A DNA stretch of 64,000 bases from Clostridiales bacterium (GCA_016278505.1 JADQBQ010000021.1:124001-188000), one strand, 5' to 3'; shown: positions 27,690 through 35,193, numbered from the stretch's first letter. Program-made: numbers and translations. Notes: a model not told the origin generated them from the letters alone.

Positions 27690-28052
27690 CTATTTCTCTT
27701 GAATTTTTTTCAGCTTGCTTTCACACAAAGGACACTTATCATTCGCCTCCGTCAAAGTGAATCTCTCATTACACTTTGGACATTCGTACTCACTGACTTG
27801 CTTTACACTGGTTTTCACCGTATTCCAGCATTCTAAAAGCGGACCCACAACATGCAAAATTTCCTTTTCAATTACTTGTTCATCACCGCAGCGCAAGGCA
27901 CCAATAAGATGCCCCATGTGCTCGGCACCGATTATTCCCCAATCCAACGGTTTACGCTGGTCGTCCGCATCTGAATCACCGTGTGCCTCCCGATTAAGTT
28001 TTTGCTGTGCCAAAACAGCTTGGACAAAGCTCTGAGCTTCTTGTAAAGTCAT
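27690..28052 (-). CDS. Hypothetical protein with a C-terminal zinc ribbon
   Basis: The 120-residue protein has a helical N-terminal two thirds. It ends in a CPKC-x(14)-CPLC zinc ribbon (about residues 92-113). GGAGG precedes ATG 28052 at normal distance. A broken relative of its tail lies at 27209-27327. Function unknown; such small ribbons in mobile elements often contact nucleic acid or protein partners. Confidence 0.65.
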   Translation of the reverse strand: MTLQEAQSFVQAVLAQQKLNREAHGDSDADDQRKPLDWGIIGAEHMGHLIGALRCGDEQVIEKEILHVVGPLLECWNTVKTSVKQVSEYECPKCNERFTLTEANDKCPLCESKLKKIQEK

Positions 28053-28121
28053 TTAAAGTAACCTCCAAATTTCTCCTTTTAACGGGGTAACCTGGGCTTT
28101 GCCAGGCCATCACTTTTCGAA

Positions 28122-28523
28122 TTATCTTATTTGCGCTATATCCGCCGGGTGTTCCCCGGTTTCCTCGCCCCATTGTGATCGAGACGCTAACTGCTGACCG
28201 CTTTGGTTATAATCCGTACCACAGCGACCGCAAGTGTTCGTAAATCCTTCAAGGTAAACTTCCTCCTCGCACACATTACAAGTACCGACCGCTGGTTCCA
28301 TATACCTGTGTTCACTCTTCCGAACCCCGGTAAACCGAACGTTATATTCCCCACATATGCAGGCGTTAAGGTTTTCCCGCGCCGCTTGATTCATTTTATT
28401 GAACGTAATGTTCCCGTCTTTATCGCAGTCGAAGCCAATTCCCGCACCTGGGCAGTCATTCCACTCAAATTCCAGGCTGTAGCTTATAACCGATACTCGC
28501 TCACTTTTTTTGATAATTTCCAT
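28122..28523 (-). CDS. Hypothetical protein with two cysteine pairs (zinc-ribbon-like)
   Basis: The 133-residue protein carries CICGEYN near residue 55 and CNVC-x(12)-CGRC (about 83-101), likely binding zinc. The C-terminus has SRSQWGEETGEHPADI, a tail I associate with hypothetical proteins of Gram-positive mobile elements. AAAGGAG precedes ATG 28523. No enzymatic motif is visible. Confidence 0.65.
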   Translation of the reverse strand: MEIIKKSERVSVISYSLEFEWNDCPGAGIGFDCDKDGNITFNKMNQAARENLNACICGEYNVRFTGVRKSEHRYMEPAVGTCNVCEEEVYLEGFTNTCGRCGTDYNQSGQQLASRSQWGEETGEHPADIAQIR

Positions 28524-28587
28524 TACACTATTCTCCTTTTCTTACTGCTCTCTCCAGCCACTTATTTCTACATGTATAACGGCTGCC

Positions 28588-29274
28588 TCAAATCAATCCT
28601 CTTTCTTTGAAACTCACAAACCTCTTATCGCCGATTACTATGTGGTCAATAATAAAAATCCCCATTACTTCACCAACCTCTACTATCCTTTCCGTAACTT
28701 TACAGTCTTCACTGCTTGGCTCCGGGTCCCCGCTGGGGTGATTATGCACCAGGATAATAGAGTCTGCGCTGCGGCGAATAGCCGGCTTAAATAGTTCCCT
28801 TGGATGGACCTGTGATGAATTCAGAGTCCCGATTGAGATTATCTCTCTGGCTATGACTTGTCTCTTTACATTTATGAGCAAGGCCACAAAATGCTCTCTA
28901 TCCAGGTGGCGCATTTCCTCCATCACTAGATTCGCAACATCTTCCGGAGACCTTACTTGCGGCATATCCTCGGGCATGATCCGTGTCACGCGCCTTGCCA
29001 GATCAAAAGCGGCACTTAGACGAACGGCTCTTTCCCTGCCAATACCCGGTAAGCTCATAAATTCTTCGGATGTCATATCAGCCATGGCCCGTAGCCCTTG
29101 CTTCATTAATGATTCCATGGTTTCATCTGGCACATCACCAAGGATAGAAGCAAGTACGCCTGGCAATTCTGAAGACTCAACTCCGTACTGCATTACCTCT
29201 TCTCTAGCTATCGAGGCCAGAGTTTTTTGTGGTTGCATGGCATACTGTTTTAAATAATTCTCGCTCCATAACAT
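28588..29274 (-). CDS. radC: RadC-like JAB/MPN domain protein
   Basis: The 228-residue protein has helix-hairpin-helix-type segments (FMSLPGIGRERAVRL) and a C-terminal JAMM motif, VHNHPSGDPEPSSED. RadC-like proteins are frequent in plasmids and integrative elements, where they are thought to act on DNA; the old radiation-repair role is not supported. The ATG at 29274 lacks an SD at normal distance. The only SD (AAAGGGGGG, 29308-29316) is separated from it by a ten-pair hairpin, so translation probably depends on that structure. Confidence 0.85.
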   Translation of the reverse strand: MLWSENYLKQYAMQPQKTLASIAREEVMQYGVESSELPGVLASILGDVPDETMESLMKQGLRAMADMTSEEFMSLPGIGRERAVRLSAAFDLARRVTRIMPEDMPQVRSPEDVANLVMEEMRHLDREHFVALLINVKRQVIAREIISIGTLNSSQVHPRELFKPAIRRSADSIILVHNHPSGDPEPSSEDCKVTERIVEVGEVMGIFIIDHIVIGDKRFVSFKERGLI

Positions 29275-29302
29275 ATTTACGGATACGGGCCCCAGCCCGC
29301 AT
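29204..29302 (-). CDS. Possible overlapping upstream ORF in the radC leader
   Basis: ATG 29302 lies five bases after the AAAGGGGGG SD, an ideal spacing. It opens a 32-codon frame (MRAGARIRKYVMEREL...) that ends at 29204 inside radC, in a different frame. Its ATG is inside arm B of the leader hairpin. When the hairpin is open the ribosome could use this ATG; when closed, the radC ATG. I find no protein family for it; it may be regulatory only. Confidence 0.3.
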   Translation of the reverse strand: MRAGARIRKYVMERELFKTVCHATTKNSGLDS

Positions 29303-29349
29303 CCAATCCCCCCTTTCGGATGATTGGTGTACGGGCTGAACGGCCCGGG
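29275..29349 (-). promoter_or_regulatory. SD-hairpin-start leader element, copy 2 (radC)
   Basis: Arm A is CAGCCCG plus CCAATC (29322-29338). The SD is AAAGGGGGG (29308-29316). Arm B GGATGCGGGC, loop TGGG and arm C GCCCGTATCC (29281-29304) form a ten-pair hairpin with one G-U pair, then GTAAAT and the ATG. Arm A pairs with GATTGG and CGGGCTG across arm B, enclosing the SD in the loop. An outer GGGCC/GGCCC adds to this alternative fold. Confidence 0.75.
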
Positions 29350-29353
29350 TTAG

Positions 29354-30178
29354 TTATGCAACTTTAATCTTTTCACTTAGTTTCTCTACCCGCCGGATTA
29401 GTTCTCCGGCAGCTTTTTGGATGTCGCTCCCCAACTTGATAACTTTCTCAATATCTCCCTTGGCCCAACCGGTAACGTATCCAAAGCTGGAAGGAGAAGT
29501 ATCTACATCAAAGTATTGGGCTACTACGCATGTCGCGCCTTCGGCAATAATTTCAGCCCGTTCGCGATCTACCTGGTCTTTCGGAGGATCTTTTTCTACT
29601 ATTGAGTGGACAACTTCGTGAAGCAGTGTTGCCGTCAGCTCGTCTCCGGACCAGTTATCACTCAGCACTATCTCCTTATCTATCGTATGATAGTAACCCT
29701 TGGCGCTGCCGGTCTCTCCGAATCTGACCGGCACTGGTGCTGCCTCCATTAACTCGTTATATAACTGACGTCCATTTTGGGTATCTCCTTCCAGATCCGG
29801 GGCTAATTCCGGTAACGGTTCACCTTCCGTTTGATTAATGTCAAAAACTGTTACGGCACGAAAGCCTTTTAATACCCACTTTTCATCTCCGGTATCTTCG
29901 TTTTCTACTTTCCTTGCCAGCGGGGCAAATATCCTAATGCCTTTTTCGCCTTTTTTCACTTTACGTCCCATGCTGTTCCAGGTCTTTAGCCCGGCTACCC
30001 TGGTAGCTTCAGGCTTTTGCATAAAGATCAACATTGTGTTGCTAAAAGAGTACCGGTGGAACCGGGTTTGGAACTTTAGGAACTCATGAAATTTTCCGCT
30101 GGAAATTATCTCGGATACCCCTGCTTTCAAGTTCTCGTATAACTCCTTAACTTTTTCCCTACCTTTACCCTGTGCCAT
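29354..30178 (-). CDS. ardC: ArdC-like antirestriction protein with zincin motif
   Basis: The 274-residue protein has an N-terminal ArdC domain (YSFSNTMLIFMQKP, WNSMGRKVKKGEKGIRIFAP). A metallopeptidase-like C-terminal domain carries LLHEVVHS, an HExxH zinc motif near residue 188. ArdC proteins bind DNA and protect incoming plasmid DNA from host restriction. This one fits an early-expressed establishment gene next to radC. Its ATG is preceded by the third copy of the leader element. No membrane segment is present. Confidence 0.85.
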   Translation of the reverse strand: MAQGKGREKVKELYENLKAGVSEIISSGKFHEFLKFQTRFHRYSFSNTMLIFMQKPEATRVAGLKTWNSMGRKVKKGEKGIRIFAPLARKVENEDTGDEKWVLKGFRAVTVFDINQTEGEPLPELAPDLEGDTQNGRQLYNELMEAAPVPVRFGETGSAKGYYHTIDKEIVLSDNWSGDELTATLLHEVVHSIVEKDPPKDQVDRERAEIIAEGATCVVAQYFDVDTSPSSFGYVTGWAKGDIEKVIKLGSDIQKAAGELIRRVEKLSEKIKVA

Positions 30179-30253
30179 TTGTGCGGCGCACCGGCCCTAA
30201 CGGGCCTGGTGCGCCAATCCCTCCTTTCGAGTTGATTGGTATGCAGCAGGCCC
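30179..30253 (-). promoter_or_regulatory. SD-hairpin-start leader element, copy 3 (ardC)
   Basis: Arm A has GGGCCTG and CCAATC (30234-30253). The SD is AAAGGAGGG (30219-30227). Arms B and C (30185-30215) form a 13-14 pair hairpin with a GTTA loop and one mismatch, followed by GCACAA and the ATG. The linear SD-to-ATG distance is about 40 bases; with the hairpin folded it is about nine. Arm A pairs with GATTGG and CAGGCCC of arm B as the alternative state. Confidence 0.78.
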
Positions 30254-30293
30254 TTGTATAGGCCGGTGTTCCTAATGGTTTACTACAGAGGCG

Positions 30294-30551
30294 TTATTTC
30301 CAATAGTCCGGGTAATTTCTCAGTCTACGCACGATCCAGAACCAACTAGTACATTCATATCTTTTTTGAAGTTCCGTATCGATGGCAAACCAGTAGTCTC
30401 TGAACCCTTTTTCTTTGGCCCATTGAGCCATAGAAAGCAGTATTTCTTCTTCGGATTTGTCCTTTTCTTCAAAGTCCTTGACTAAATTCTCTGCAAATTC
30501 TCTTACTAAAATACACTTTTTCTCAATTGTTAATTTATCTCTTTTGCTCAT
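30294..30551 (-). CDS. Small hypothetical protein with a structured leader
   Basis: An 85-residue, highly charged protein rich in Lys/Glu and aromatic residues (FRDYWFAIDTELQKRY), without known family. ATG 30551 is chosen because the SD-hairpin layout ends there. A TTG at 30590 would start before the hairpin and add 13 residues encoded by hairpin bases. Role unknown. Confidence 0.6.
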   Translation of the reverse strand: MSKRDKLTIEKKCILVREFAENLVKDFEEKDKSEEEILLSMAQWAKEKGFRDYWFAIDTELQKRYECTSWFWIVRRLRNYPDYWK

Positions 30552-30630
30552 AATCTTTGGATACCGCAGTCTGTTCGACCCGGTACCCAATCCCTCCTTT
30601 TGATTGATTGGCTAACGGGCCCAGGCCCGG
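30552..30630 (-). promoter_or_regulatory. SD-hairpin-start leader element, copy 4
   Basis: Arm A has CCCG and CCAATC (30602-30622). The SD is AAAGGAGGG (30592-30600). Arm B GGTACCG and arm C CGGTATCC (within 30559-30587) pair with one bulged base around a longer loop, followed by AAAGATT and the ATG. Arm A pairs with GATTGG and CGGG of arm B. The loop is larger than in the other copies. Confidence 0.65.
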
Positions 30631-30666
30631 TTAATTATTAAGCTTTATCGCAGTTTTCTATCCACA

Positions 30667-30834
30667 TCATACATGGTTTTCAAAATCAACATTCATTTCA
30701 TCAGATGCCCATTCCGCCTGGTATTCATGATCGAATACTTCACCGGGAACATAACAGTGAAGATAGCAATCATACACTTTCCATTTGCAGTCGGTATCGT
30801 CCCAATCTGCATAATAGCGAGTTAACCTGGCCAT
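30667..30834 (-). CDS. Small hypothetical protein (55 residues)
   Basis: ATG 30834 follows directly on the TAG of the upstream gene, behind GAGGAGG, and opens a 55-codon frame. The product is acidic and aromatic with four tyrosines, three tryptophans and cysteines (YYADWDDTD, CKWKVYDCYLHCY). The immediate stop/start junction and strong SD argue for a real coupled gene. No family is recognised. Confidence 0.6.
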   Translation of the reverse strand: MARLTRYYADWDDTDCKWKVYDCYLHCYVPGEVFDHEYQAEWASDEMNVDFENHV

Positions 30835-31446
30835 CTATTTTGCCTCCTCGGCCATCATTTCTTGCAATAATTCGCACTCGACCTGGTACTGTTTCCAATC
30901 TGCCTCGAACCCTTCTTTGGCTTGGTCCATCGCGTAATTCTTGGAGCAACAAAGTAAGTTGTGGCAAGCCATTTCATAATACTTTCGAAGCAATGCTCGT
31001 TTCTGGTCTTCCTTGTTTTGATAATTTGCACTAATAACGGTCAAACTCTCCGGAGCGTTGAAGAAGCTGCTGTACAACCTTCTCAAGTCCTCTTTTACAG
31101 CTACTTTTTCATCCTCCAAAGCCCATAATATCTTCCCTCGGAGATGTTCATAGGCCTCTACTAGCTCTCTCCTGGTTACCCCATCCTTTTCACACTCTTC
31201 CTGGCATTCCGCGAGATACTCATCTAACGTCGTATCCAGGCTTATAATATGCTTCCATTTCTCATTCACCCGTTTTGGTGCTTCGCTCTCAATCATTTCT
31301 TTAACTTGATCGTGAAACAAATTAAAGAAATACCAATCCATCTGCCGCCTGAGGCAGTCTCCGTGGTTTTTCTCCCATTTTTGGTGTGCCTCCAGCATAA
31401 TTTCCCAGGCCCACTTCTCAAGCTCATTTTCAAGGATAACTTTCAT
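30835..31446 (-). CDS. Hypothetical protein of the mobile element
   Basis: A 203-residue, mostly helical, acidic protein, starting at ATG 31446 behind AAAGGAG. It contains no membrane segment or known catalytic motif. It is followed without gap by the 55-residue gene and preceded by the DUF5348-like gene, forming a small operon. Confidence 0.6.
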   Translation of the reverse strand: MKVILENELEKWAWEIMLEAHQKWEKNHGDCLRRQMDWYFFNLFHDQVKEMIESEAPKRVNEKWKHIISLDTTLDEYLAECQEECEKDGVTRRELVEAYEHLRGKILWALEDEKVAVKEDLRRLYSSFFNAPESLTVISANYQNKEDQKRALLRKYYEMACHNLLCCSKNYAMDQAKEGFEADWKQYQVECELLQEMMAEEAK

Positions 31447-31460
31447 GTATTCTTCTCCTT

Positions 31461-31922
31461 TCACTTCCTGGTGGCGGCTGTCATTCCAGGATGTAACCCA
31501 TGATGTTCCCATCCCGATTCATTGTAGAAATAATAACCACCATATTCATCAGAATGTTCCACCCGGCCAAACTGCCATCCGTAATCCTCATGACCCTGAT
31601 CCGGTATAAATAAATCAATTGCACAGCCGCAGGTCAGTTCGAAAGCATTATTACCGGAAACTAACGCATAACGGCCGTTGGGCTGCTTTTGCAACTTGCC
31701 CTCCGACCGGGGCTTTAAGAGGTATTCAACTCTTTTGTGCAAGCCATTAACGTCATCGGATCCTTCGCATAACCTCATGAGCTCCACTAGTTCTGCCTTT
31801 TCGATTCCCTCTAGCTCATCACAGTAAGTGTAGAGCCCTGAGATTTGGTCCATTTGAACCATGGTTTGGCCTAAAATATCTCTTAAACGCTTAATCTCCT
31901 GGGTTACTACTCTGTTTTCCAT
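31461..31922 (-). CDS. DUF5348-like protein
   Basis: The 153-residue protein has a coiled N-terminal half (residues 1-70). A C-terminal domain (LQKQPNGRYALVSGNN, GWQFGRVEHSDEYGGYYFYN) resembles the DUF5348 group found in Clostridia. ATG 31922 with AAAGGTGAT is preferred to the GTG at 31934. Function unknown. Confidence 0.6.
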   Translation of the reverse strand: MENRVVTQEIKRLRDILGQTMVQMDQISGLYTYCDELEGIEKAELVELMRLCEGSDDVNGLHKRVEYLLKPRSEGKLQKQPNGRYALVSGNNAFELTCGCAIDLFIPDQGHEDYGWQFGRVEHSDEYGGYYFYNESGWEHHGLHPGMTAATRK

Positions 31923-31963
31923 TGTTTTTATCACCTTTCTTTGACTATTGATTTACTCAGCAT

Positions 31964-32527
31964 TTAAATTAATCTCTCATAGCTGTTTAAAGCCATCATC
32001 TGAATTTGAGTGTTTTTGTTCAGTAAACATTCGATCAGATATTCGTAGTAGTCAGCTTTAATCGCCAACTCTGCGAAGTCGCAGTGTGCTTGATAACCGC
32101 CGGCTGCGAGTGTATTGTTGATCGTTCGCACAAGCAGTGACATTGTTTCATGTGCTTTTTCTAATTTCTCTCGCTTCTTTGCCTCCTGTGCTGCTTGCTG
32201 TATAATCTTGTGGCGAACTGCTGGCGAAAGCAGCTTATCCACTTCAATGCCAAAATCCCGGGCAATCATCCGTGCCGCTTCGATAAGTTTAATGTTGAGT
32301 ACTTTTGCTATTAAGTCGGTCACATCGCCATGCTCACCGCAGCCGAAGCATTTCCATTTTCCATCTGGGAAAATAACAAAGGACGGTGAGTGATCATCAT
32401 GGTGCGGTAGTGGGCACCGAGCCACCCAACGCCGGCCACGCTGCTTTAGTTCGGCTATTTTGTAGTGATTAATAACATCCACTATATTTAACTGTTTAAC
32501 TAATCCAAAGATATTTACAGCGTGCAT
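31964..32527 (-). CDS. CHC2 zinc-finger (primase N-terminal-like) protein
   Basis: Residues about 35-95 match the DnaG-type CHC2 zinc finger: CPLPHHDDHSPSF followed by KWKCFGCGEHGDVTDLI. The remaining C-terminal part is helical, and there is no Toprim catalytic domain. It is therefore not a full primase. It could recognise the element's origin or act with a separate helicase or primase. GAGGTGATG precedes ATG 32527. Such stand-alone CHC2 proteins are common in conjugative elements. Confidence 0.78.
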   Translation of the reverse strand: MHAVNIFGLVKQLNIVDVINHYKIAELKQRGRRWVARCPLPHHDDHSPSFVIFPDGKWKCFGCGEHGDVTDLIAKVLNIKLIEAARMIARDFGIEVDKLLSPAVRHKIIQQAAQEAKKREKLEKAHETMSLLVRTINNTLAAGGYQAHCDFAELAIKADYYEYLIECLLNKNTQIQMMALNSYERLI

Positions 32528-32563
32528 ATCATCACCTCACCGTTTATATTTATTTTCCCTTGC

Positions 32564-32616
32564 AAAAAAACACAAAGGAGAACGCCCCAGGGATATTCCC
32601 TGAAATACGTTCTCCT
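32564..32616 (-). terminator. Intrinsic terminator after the 32657-33148 gene
   Basis: GGAGAACG pairs with CGTTCTCC, with an inner AGGGA/TCCCT stem, and the minus strand continues with TTTGTGTTTTTTT. It closes the transcript that begins upstream of the 33.15 kb leader element. Confidence 0.82.
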
Positions 32617-32656
32617 AAATTCCTGGCCAAACTAATTGTGTCTGGCACTGTTACTC

Positions 32657-33148
32657 TCAGGATTCTGCCTTTACGAATACCGCAAACGCGGTACCGTTAT
32701 CCATAAGGCGGTATTTTACTTTTACCTGCTTTCCCATTGACTCTAATAATGCCTTTCCGGCTCCGTTCTTGGCAAAGACGGCTCCTTTTTTATCTTTTTC
32801 TACATCCTGACACCATGCTCTTACGGTACCAGGTGTTTTCGTTTCCTTAGCTTCTATCACTTTAAAATCTGCTTCAACCAGATCACCGGGTTTATTACCG
32901 TTTTCTTTATGTCCGGTCTGTGTTGATTCTTCGGAGTTTTCCTTTTCATTACTTTCGTTGCTCATACTTTCAGGTCTGCCAGATGCAGAGATGCGACCAC
33001 ATTCGTTACCTGTCCAGGCAGCACAACGTTCTTCCAGGCATTCAAGAAATTCCTCTTCCCACTCTTCAAGAGTGTTAGTTTTACCATCAGTATTTGCAGT
33101 AACAATCTTAGCAAATTTTTTCTTTCTAAAAGGACATAACTTAGCCAT
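32657..33148 (-). CDS. Hypothetical protein with a structured leader
   Basis: A 163-residue protein. The first 50 residues resemble a short Cys-containing domain (MAKLCPFRKKK, CLEERCAAW) seen in mobile-element proteins. A Ser/Glu/Asn-rich linker covers about 50-90. The C-terminal domain has VRAWCQDVEKDKKGAVFAKN. The ATG at 33148 is fixed by the leader element and the family-like N-terminus; a frame to 33214 would read through the hairpin. Confidence 0.65.
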   Translation of the reverse strand: MAKLCPFRKKKFAKIVTANTDGKTNTLEEWEEEFLECLEERCAAWTGNECGRISASGRPESMSNESNEKENSEESTQTGHKENGNKPGDLVEADFKVIEAKETKTPGTVRAWCQDVEKDKKGAVFAKNGAGKALLESMGKQVKVKYRLMDNGTAFAVFVKAES

Positions 33149-33220
33149 TTCTCGGACACGGGCCCTTGCCCGTATCCATTCACCTCCTTGAAAAAGTGTT
33201 TGGATTACGGGCATTAGCCC
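33149..33220 (-). promoter_or_regulatory. SD-hairpin-start leader element, copy 5
   Basis: Arm A TGCCCGTAATCC (33202-33213). SD AAGGAGGTG (33181-33189). Arm B GGATACGGGC, loop AAGG and arm C GCCCGTGTCC (33154-33177) form a ten-pair hairpin with one G-U pair, then GAGAA and the ATG. The hairpin is nearly the same sequence as the radC copy. Arm A is complementary to arm B apart from one bulge. Confidence 0.78.
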
Positions 33221-33244
33221 TAATTATCTTTATGGCGTAATTTA

Positions 33245-33850
33245 TTAAGTAGTTCCTAGTCCAGCCTTAGTCCAATCCGTTCTCCCCGTCCTAAATACAT
33301 ATCCGCAAATTGTTTCACAGGTGTCACTTTCCATATTCTCAATCCAAAACGACTTCCATCTCTTTCCGCTGATCTTGTGGATATACTGCCCCTCGACAAC
33401 CTCGAACCTCAATCCAAGATAACTGAAGTGCTCTATTGTCTTTGTTTTCTTGCACTCAGTTTCCCAATAGAGCCAGTTTTCTGCATAATCTTTATATTGG
33501 TAAGCAGCAAGATCCTTGATTACGAAGGCTCTCCATTCTACATTACTTCTCAAACCTAGTTTTTCACATACTTCCTTTGCCTTTGCTTTCGCCATCTGGT
33601 AAATAGACTTAAGCGGCTTATATTCATCTGCATTGCTTTCCGTAAAGAGTATATTCCCACTCTTATCAACAATCTGGAAGATAATGTCGTCACGGATCAA
33701 AGAGCTATTCTCCCAATATCCCATGTGAGGGTAAACCGTATACCACATTCCATAATCCGTTCTGTTGAAATACCGTTTACCGTCAACTTCCTTGAAAGTA
33801 GTCTGACAGAGCCCGCTGTCTTCATGATGGAACTGAACTTTGATAATCAT
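33245..33850 (-). CDS. Hypothetical protein of the mobile element
   Basis: A 201-residue protein rich in aromatic residues (MWYTVYPHMGYWENSS), with Cys near the C-terminus. No membrane segment or known domain. The SD before ATG 33850 is weak (AAGGGC). It begins three bases after the end of the next upstream gene, so coupled translation is likely. Confidence 0.58.
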   Translation of the reverse strand: MIIKVQFHHEDSGLCQTTFKEVDGKRYFNRTDYGMWYTVYPHMGYWENSSLIRDDIIFQIVDKSGNILFTESNADEYKPLKSIYQMAKAKAKEVCEKLGLRSNVEWRAFVIKDLAAYQYKDYAENWLYWETECKKTKTIEHFSYLGLRFEVVEGQYIHKISGKRWKSFWIENMESDTCETICGYVFRTGRTDWTKAGLGTT

Positions 33851-33852
33851 AT

Positions 33853-34137
33853 CTATTGCCCTTGATTATAAGGCTGTTCAATCACAGCAACTCTGAACTC
33901 ACTGGAATCTGTGAAAAGAAAGAGTGACCTGGTGACTTCAGTAGTATCCTCAGCATGTGAATCCAGATATTCTTGCAATTTTTCACCAGCCCCAACACTG
34001 AAAATCTTCACAACATCGTAGTCAGGGCAAGGGTGTTCAAGTTTTTTCAACCAATTGCAGCTCTCGAATATTTCCACGATATCAACATTTCTTTCCAAAC
34101 AAATTTTCCTATCGCATATTGCATATTCGGTAGTCAT
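33853..34137 (-). CDS. Small hypothetical protein
   Basis: A 94-residue acidic protein beginning MTTEYAICDRKICLERN, no known family. An ATG at 34137 overlaps the stop of a possible six-codon leader (MEVNVK, ATG at 34156 behind AGAGGAG) as ATGA, so initiation may be coupled to that mini-ORF. An alternative ATG at 34176 gives a 13-residue longer form. Confidence 0.55.
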   Translation of the reverse strand: MTTEYAICDRKICLERNVDIVEIFESCNWLKKLEHPCPDYDVVKIFSVGAGEKLQEYLDSHAEDTTEVTRSLFLFTDSSEFRVAVIEQPYNQGQ

Positions 34138-34194
34138 TTTACATTGACTTCCATATTCTCCTCTTAAAAATAACATGTGCTTGTTAATTCCCCC

Positions 34195-34240
34195 TCACTA
34201 AAAAAGGGCAAAAAGGTATTTATCATAACCTTTTCGCCCT
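34195..34240 (-). terminator. Intrinsic terminator after the RelE-like gene
   Basis: AGGGCGAAAAGGT and ACCTTTTTGCCCT pair on the minus strand, with a short loop, and are followed by TTTTTTAG. It ends the ssb-antitoxin-toxin unit. Confidence 0.85.
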
Positions 34241-34263
34241 GCTTCCTTGCACGTTTTAAGTGC

Positions 34264-34536
34264 TTATTTGTAAGCATCTTTCCGTTGTGTGATATCCACT
34301 ACGTGTATTTCTCTGTTGGCTTTATCAAACAGAAAAAATACACGCCAGTCACCCACACGAAGTCTGTACCTTCCCCTCATGTCTTTCAGCTTTTTAATAT
34401 CCCCACGCGGCGGCATTACCGTTATCCCGTACAATGCTTTTTTAATTCTCTTCTGGATATCGGTATCAAGCCTTTTTAACTTTTTCACAGCCCTTGGGGA
34501 TAATAAAAGCTTATATCCCGAGTTCTTTCCAGACAT
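34264..34536 (-). CDS. RelE/ParE-family toxin
   Basis: The 90-residue basic protein has the RelE fold signature: LLLSPRAVKKLKRLDTDIQKR, KLKDMRGRYRLRVGDWRVFF and a terminal IHVVDITQRKDAY. RelE members cleave mRNA on the ribosome. It overlaps the upstream antitoxin gene by 26 bases, the usual pair arrangement. It probably stabilises the element in the host population. Confidence 0.9.
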   Translation of the reverse strand: MSGKNSGYKLLLSPRAVKKLKRLDTDIQKRIKKALYGITVMPPRGDIKKLKDMRGRYRLRVGDWRVFFLFDKANREIHVVDITQRKDAYK

Positions 34537-34777
34537 CTTCGGCCTTTACACCCTTACCAGCTTTTATTTCAGCTTCCCCTTGAATGATGCCCTCTTTTTC
34601 TTCCGCTGTAATTTCCGCTGTCTCACATGACATCTCAAAATTAATCAAATCAATCAACTCTTTCAGATTTTCGTTATCATCGTTTTTGGCCAACAGCTCC
34701 AGTATACCAACGGCAATTTTAAGCTTTTCCGCTGGAAGGGCTTCAACTATTTCAATAGCTTTTTGGGTAGCATCCAT
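34511..34777 (-). CDS. Antitoxin partner of the RelE-like toxin
   Basis: An 88-residue acidic protein directly upstream of the toxin, starting at ATG 34777 with GAGGTG upstream. It is helical and ends in GKGVKAEDVWKELG, a type of tail found in RelB-like antitoxins that wraps the toxin. A longer frame begins in overlap with the ssb stop (TAATG, 34837). The DNA-binding domain type is not clear. Confidence 0.75.
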   Translation of the reverse strand: MDATQKAIEIVEALPAEKLKIAVGILELLAKNDDNENLKELIDLINFEMSCETAEITAEEKEGIIQGEAEIKAGKGVKAEDVWKELGI

Positions 34778-34836
34778 GGCCATCACCTCAAGGCCATTAT
34801 ATACCCTGTCAGCCCCTCTTGTCAGCATACTTGACA

Positions 34837-35169
34837 TTATGCGATCTCCTTGGCCTTATCAAGGAATTTTATCTTTTCGGCTACAACTTCAGCGGCTTTG
34901 CGCCTGATGCCCTGGCTGTCGTCGTATGAACGGATTTGCAACCGTCCCTTAACGGACACCAGCCGGCCCTTGCCTAGATGCTTGACACAGTTTTCCGCAA
35001 GCTTTTCCCAGGTAAGGATATCAATGAAATCGGCTTCGCGCTCCCCGTCGGCGTTTGCGTAATCTCGTTCCACCGCCAGGGTCATTTTTGCCACAGTTTT
35101 TCCGCCCGGGGTTTTATTTTCCTCCGGATCCCTTACCAACCTTCCAATCAGCCATACTTCATTCATCAT
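34837..35169 (-). CDS. ssb: Single-stranded DNA-binding protein
   Basis: The 110-residue protein has the SSB OB-fold (MNEVWLIGRLVRDPE, FIDILTWEKLAENC, LVSVKGRLQIRSY). It lacks the long acidic tail of chromosomal SSB, so it is a compact mobile-element version. ATG 35169 lies behind AAAGGAG; a second ATG follows at 35166. It would coat the element's single-stranded DNA in transfer or replication. Two tandem terminators lie just upstream. Confidence 0.93.
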   Translation of the reverse strand: MMNEVWLIGRLVRDPEENKTPGGKTVAKMTLAVERDYANADGEREADFIDILTWEKLAENCVKHLGKGRLVSVKGRLQIRSYDDSQGIRRKAAEVVAEKIKFLDKAKEIA

Positions 35170-35193
35170 TTTTGGGATACTCCTTTCTTTTTT

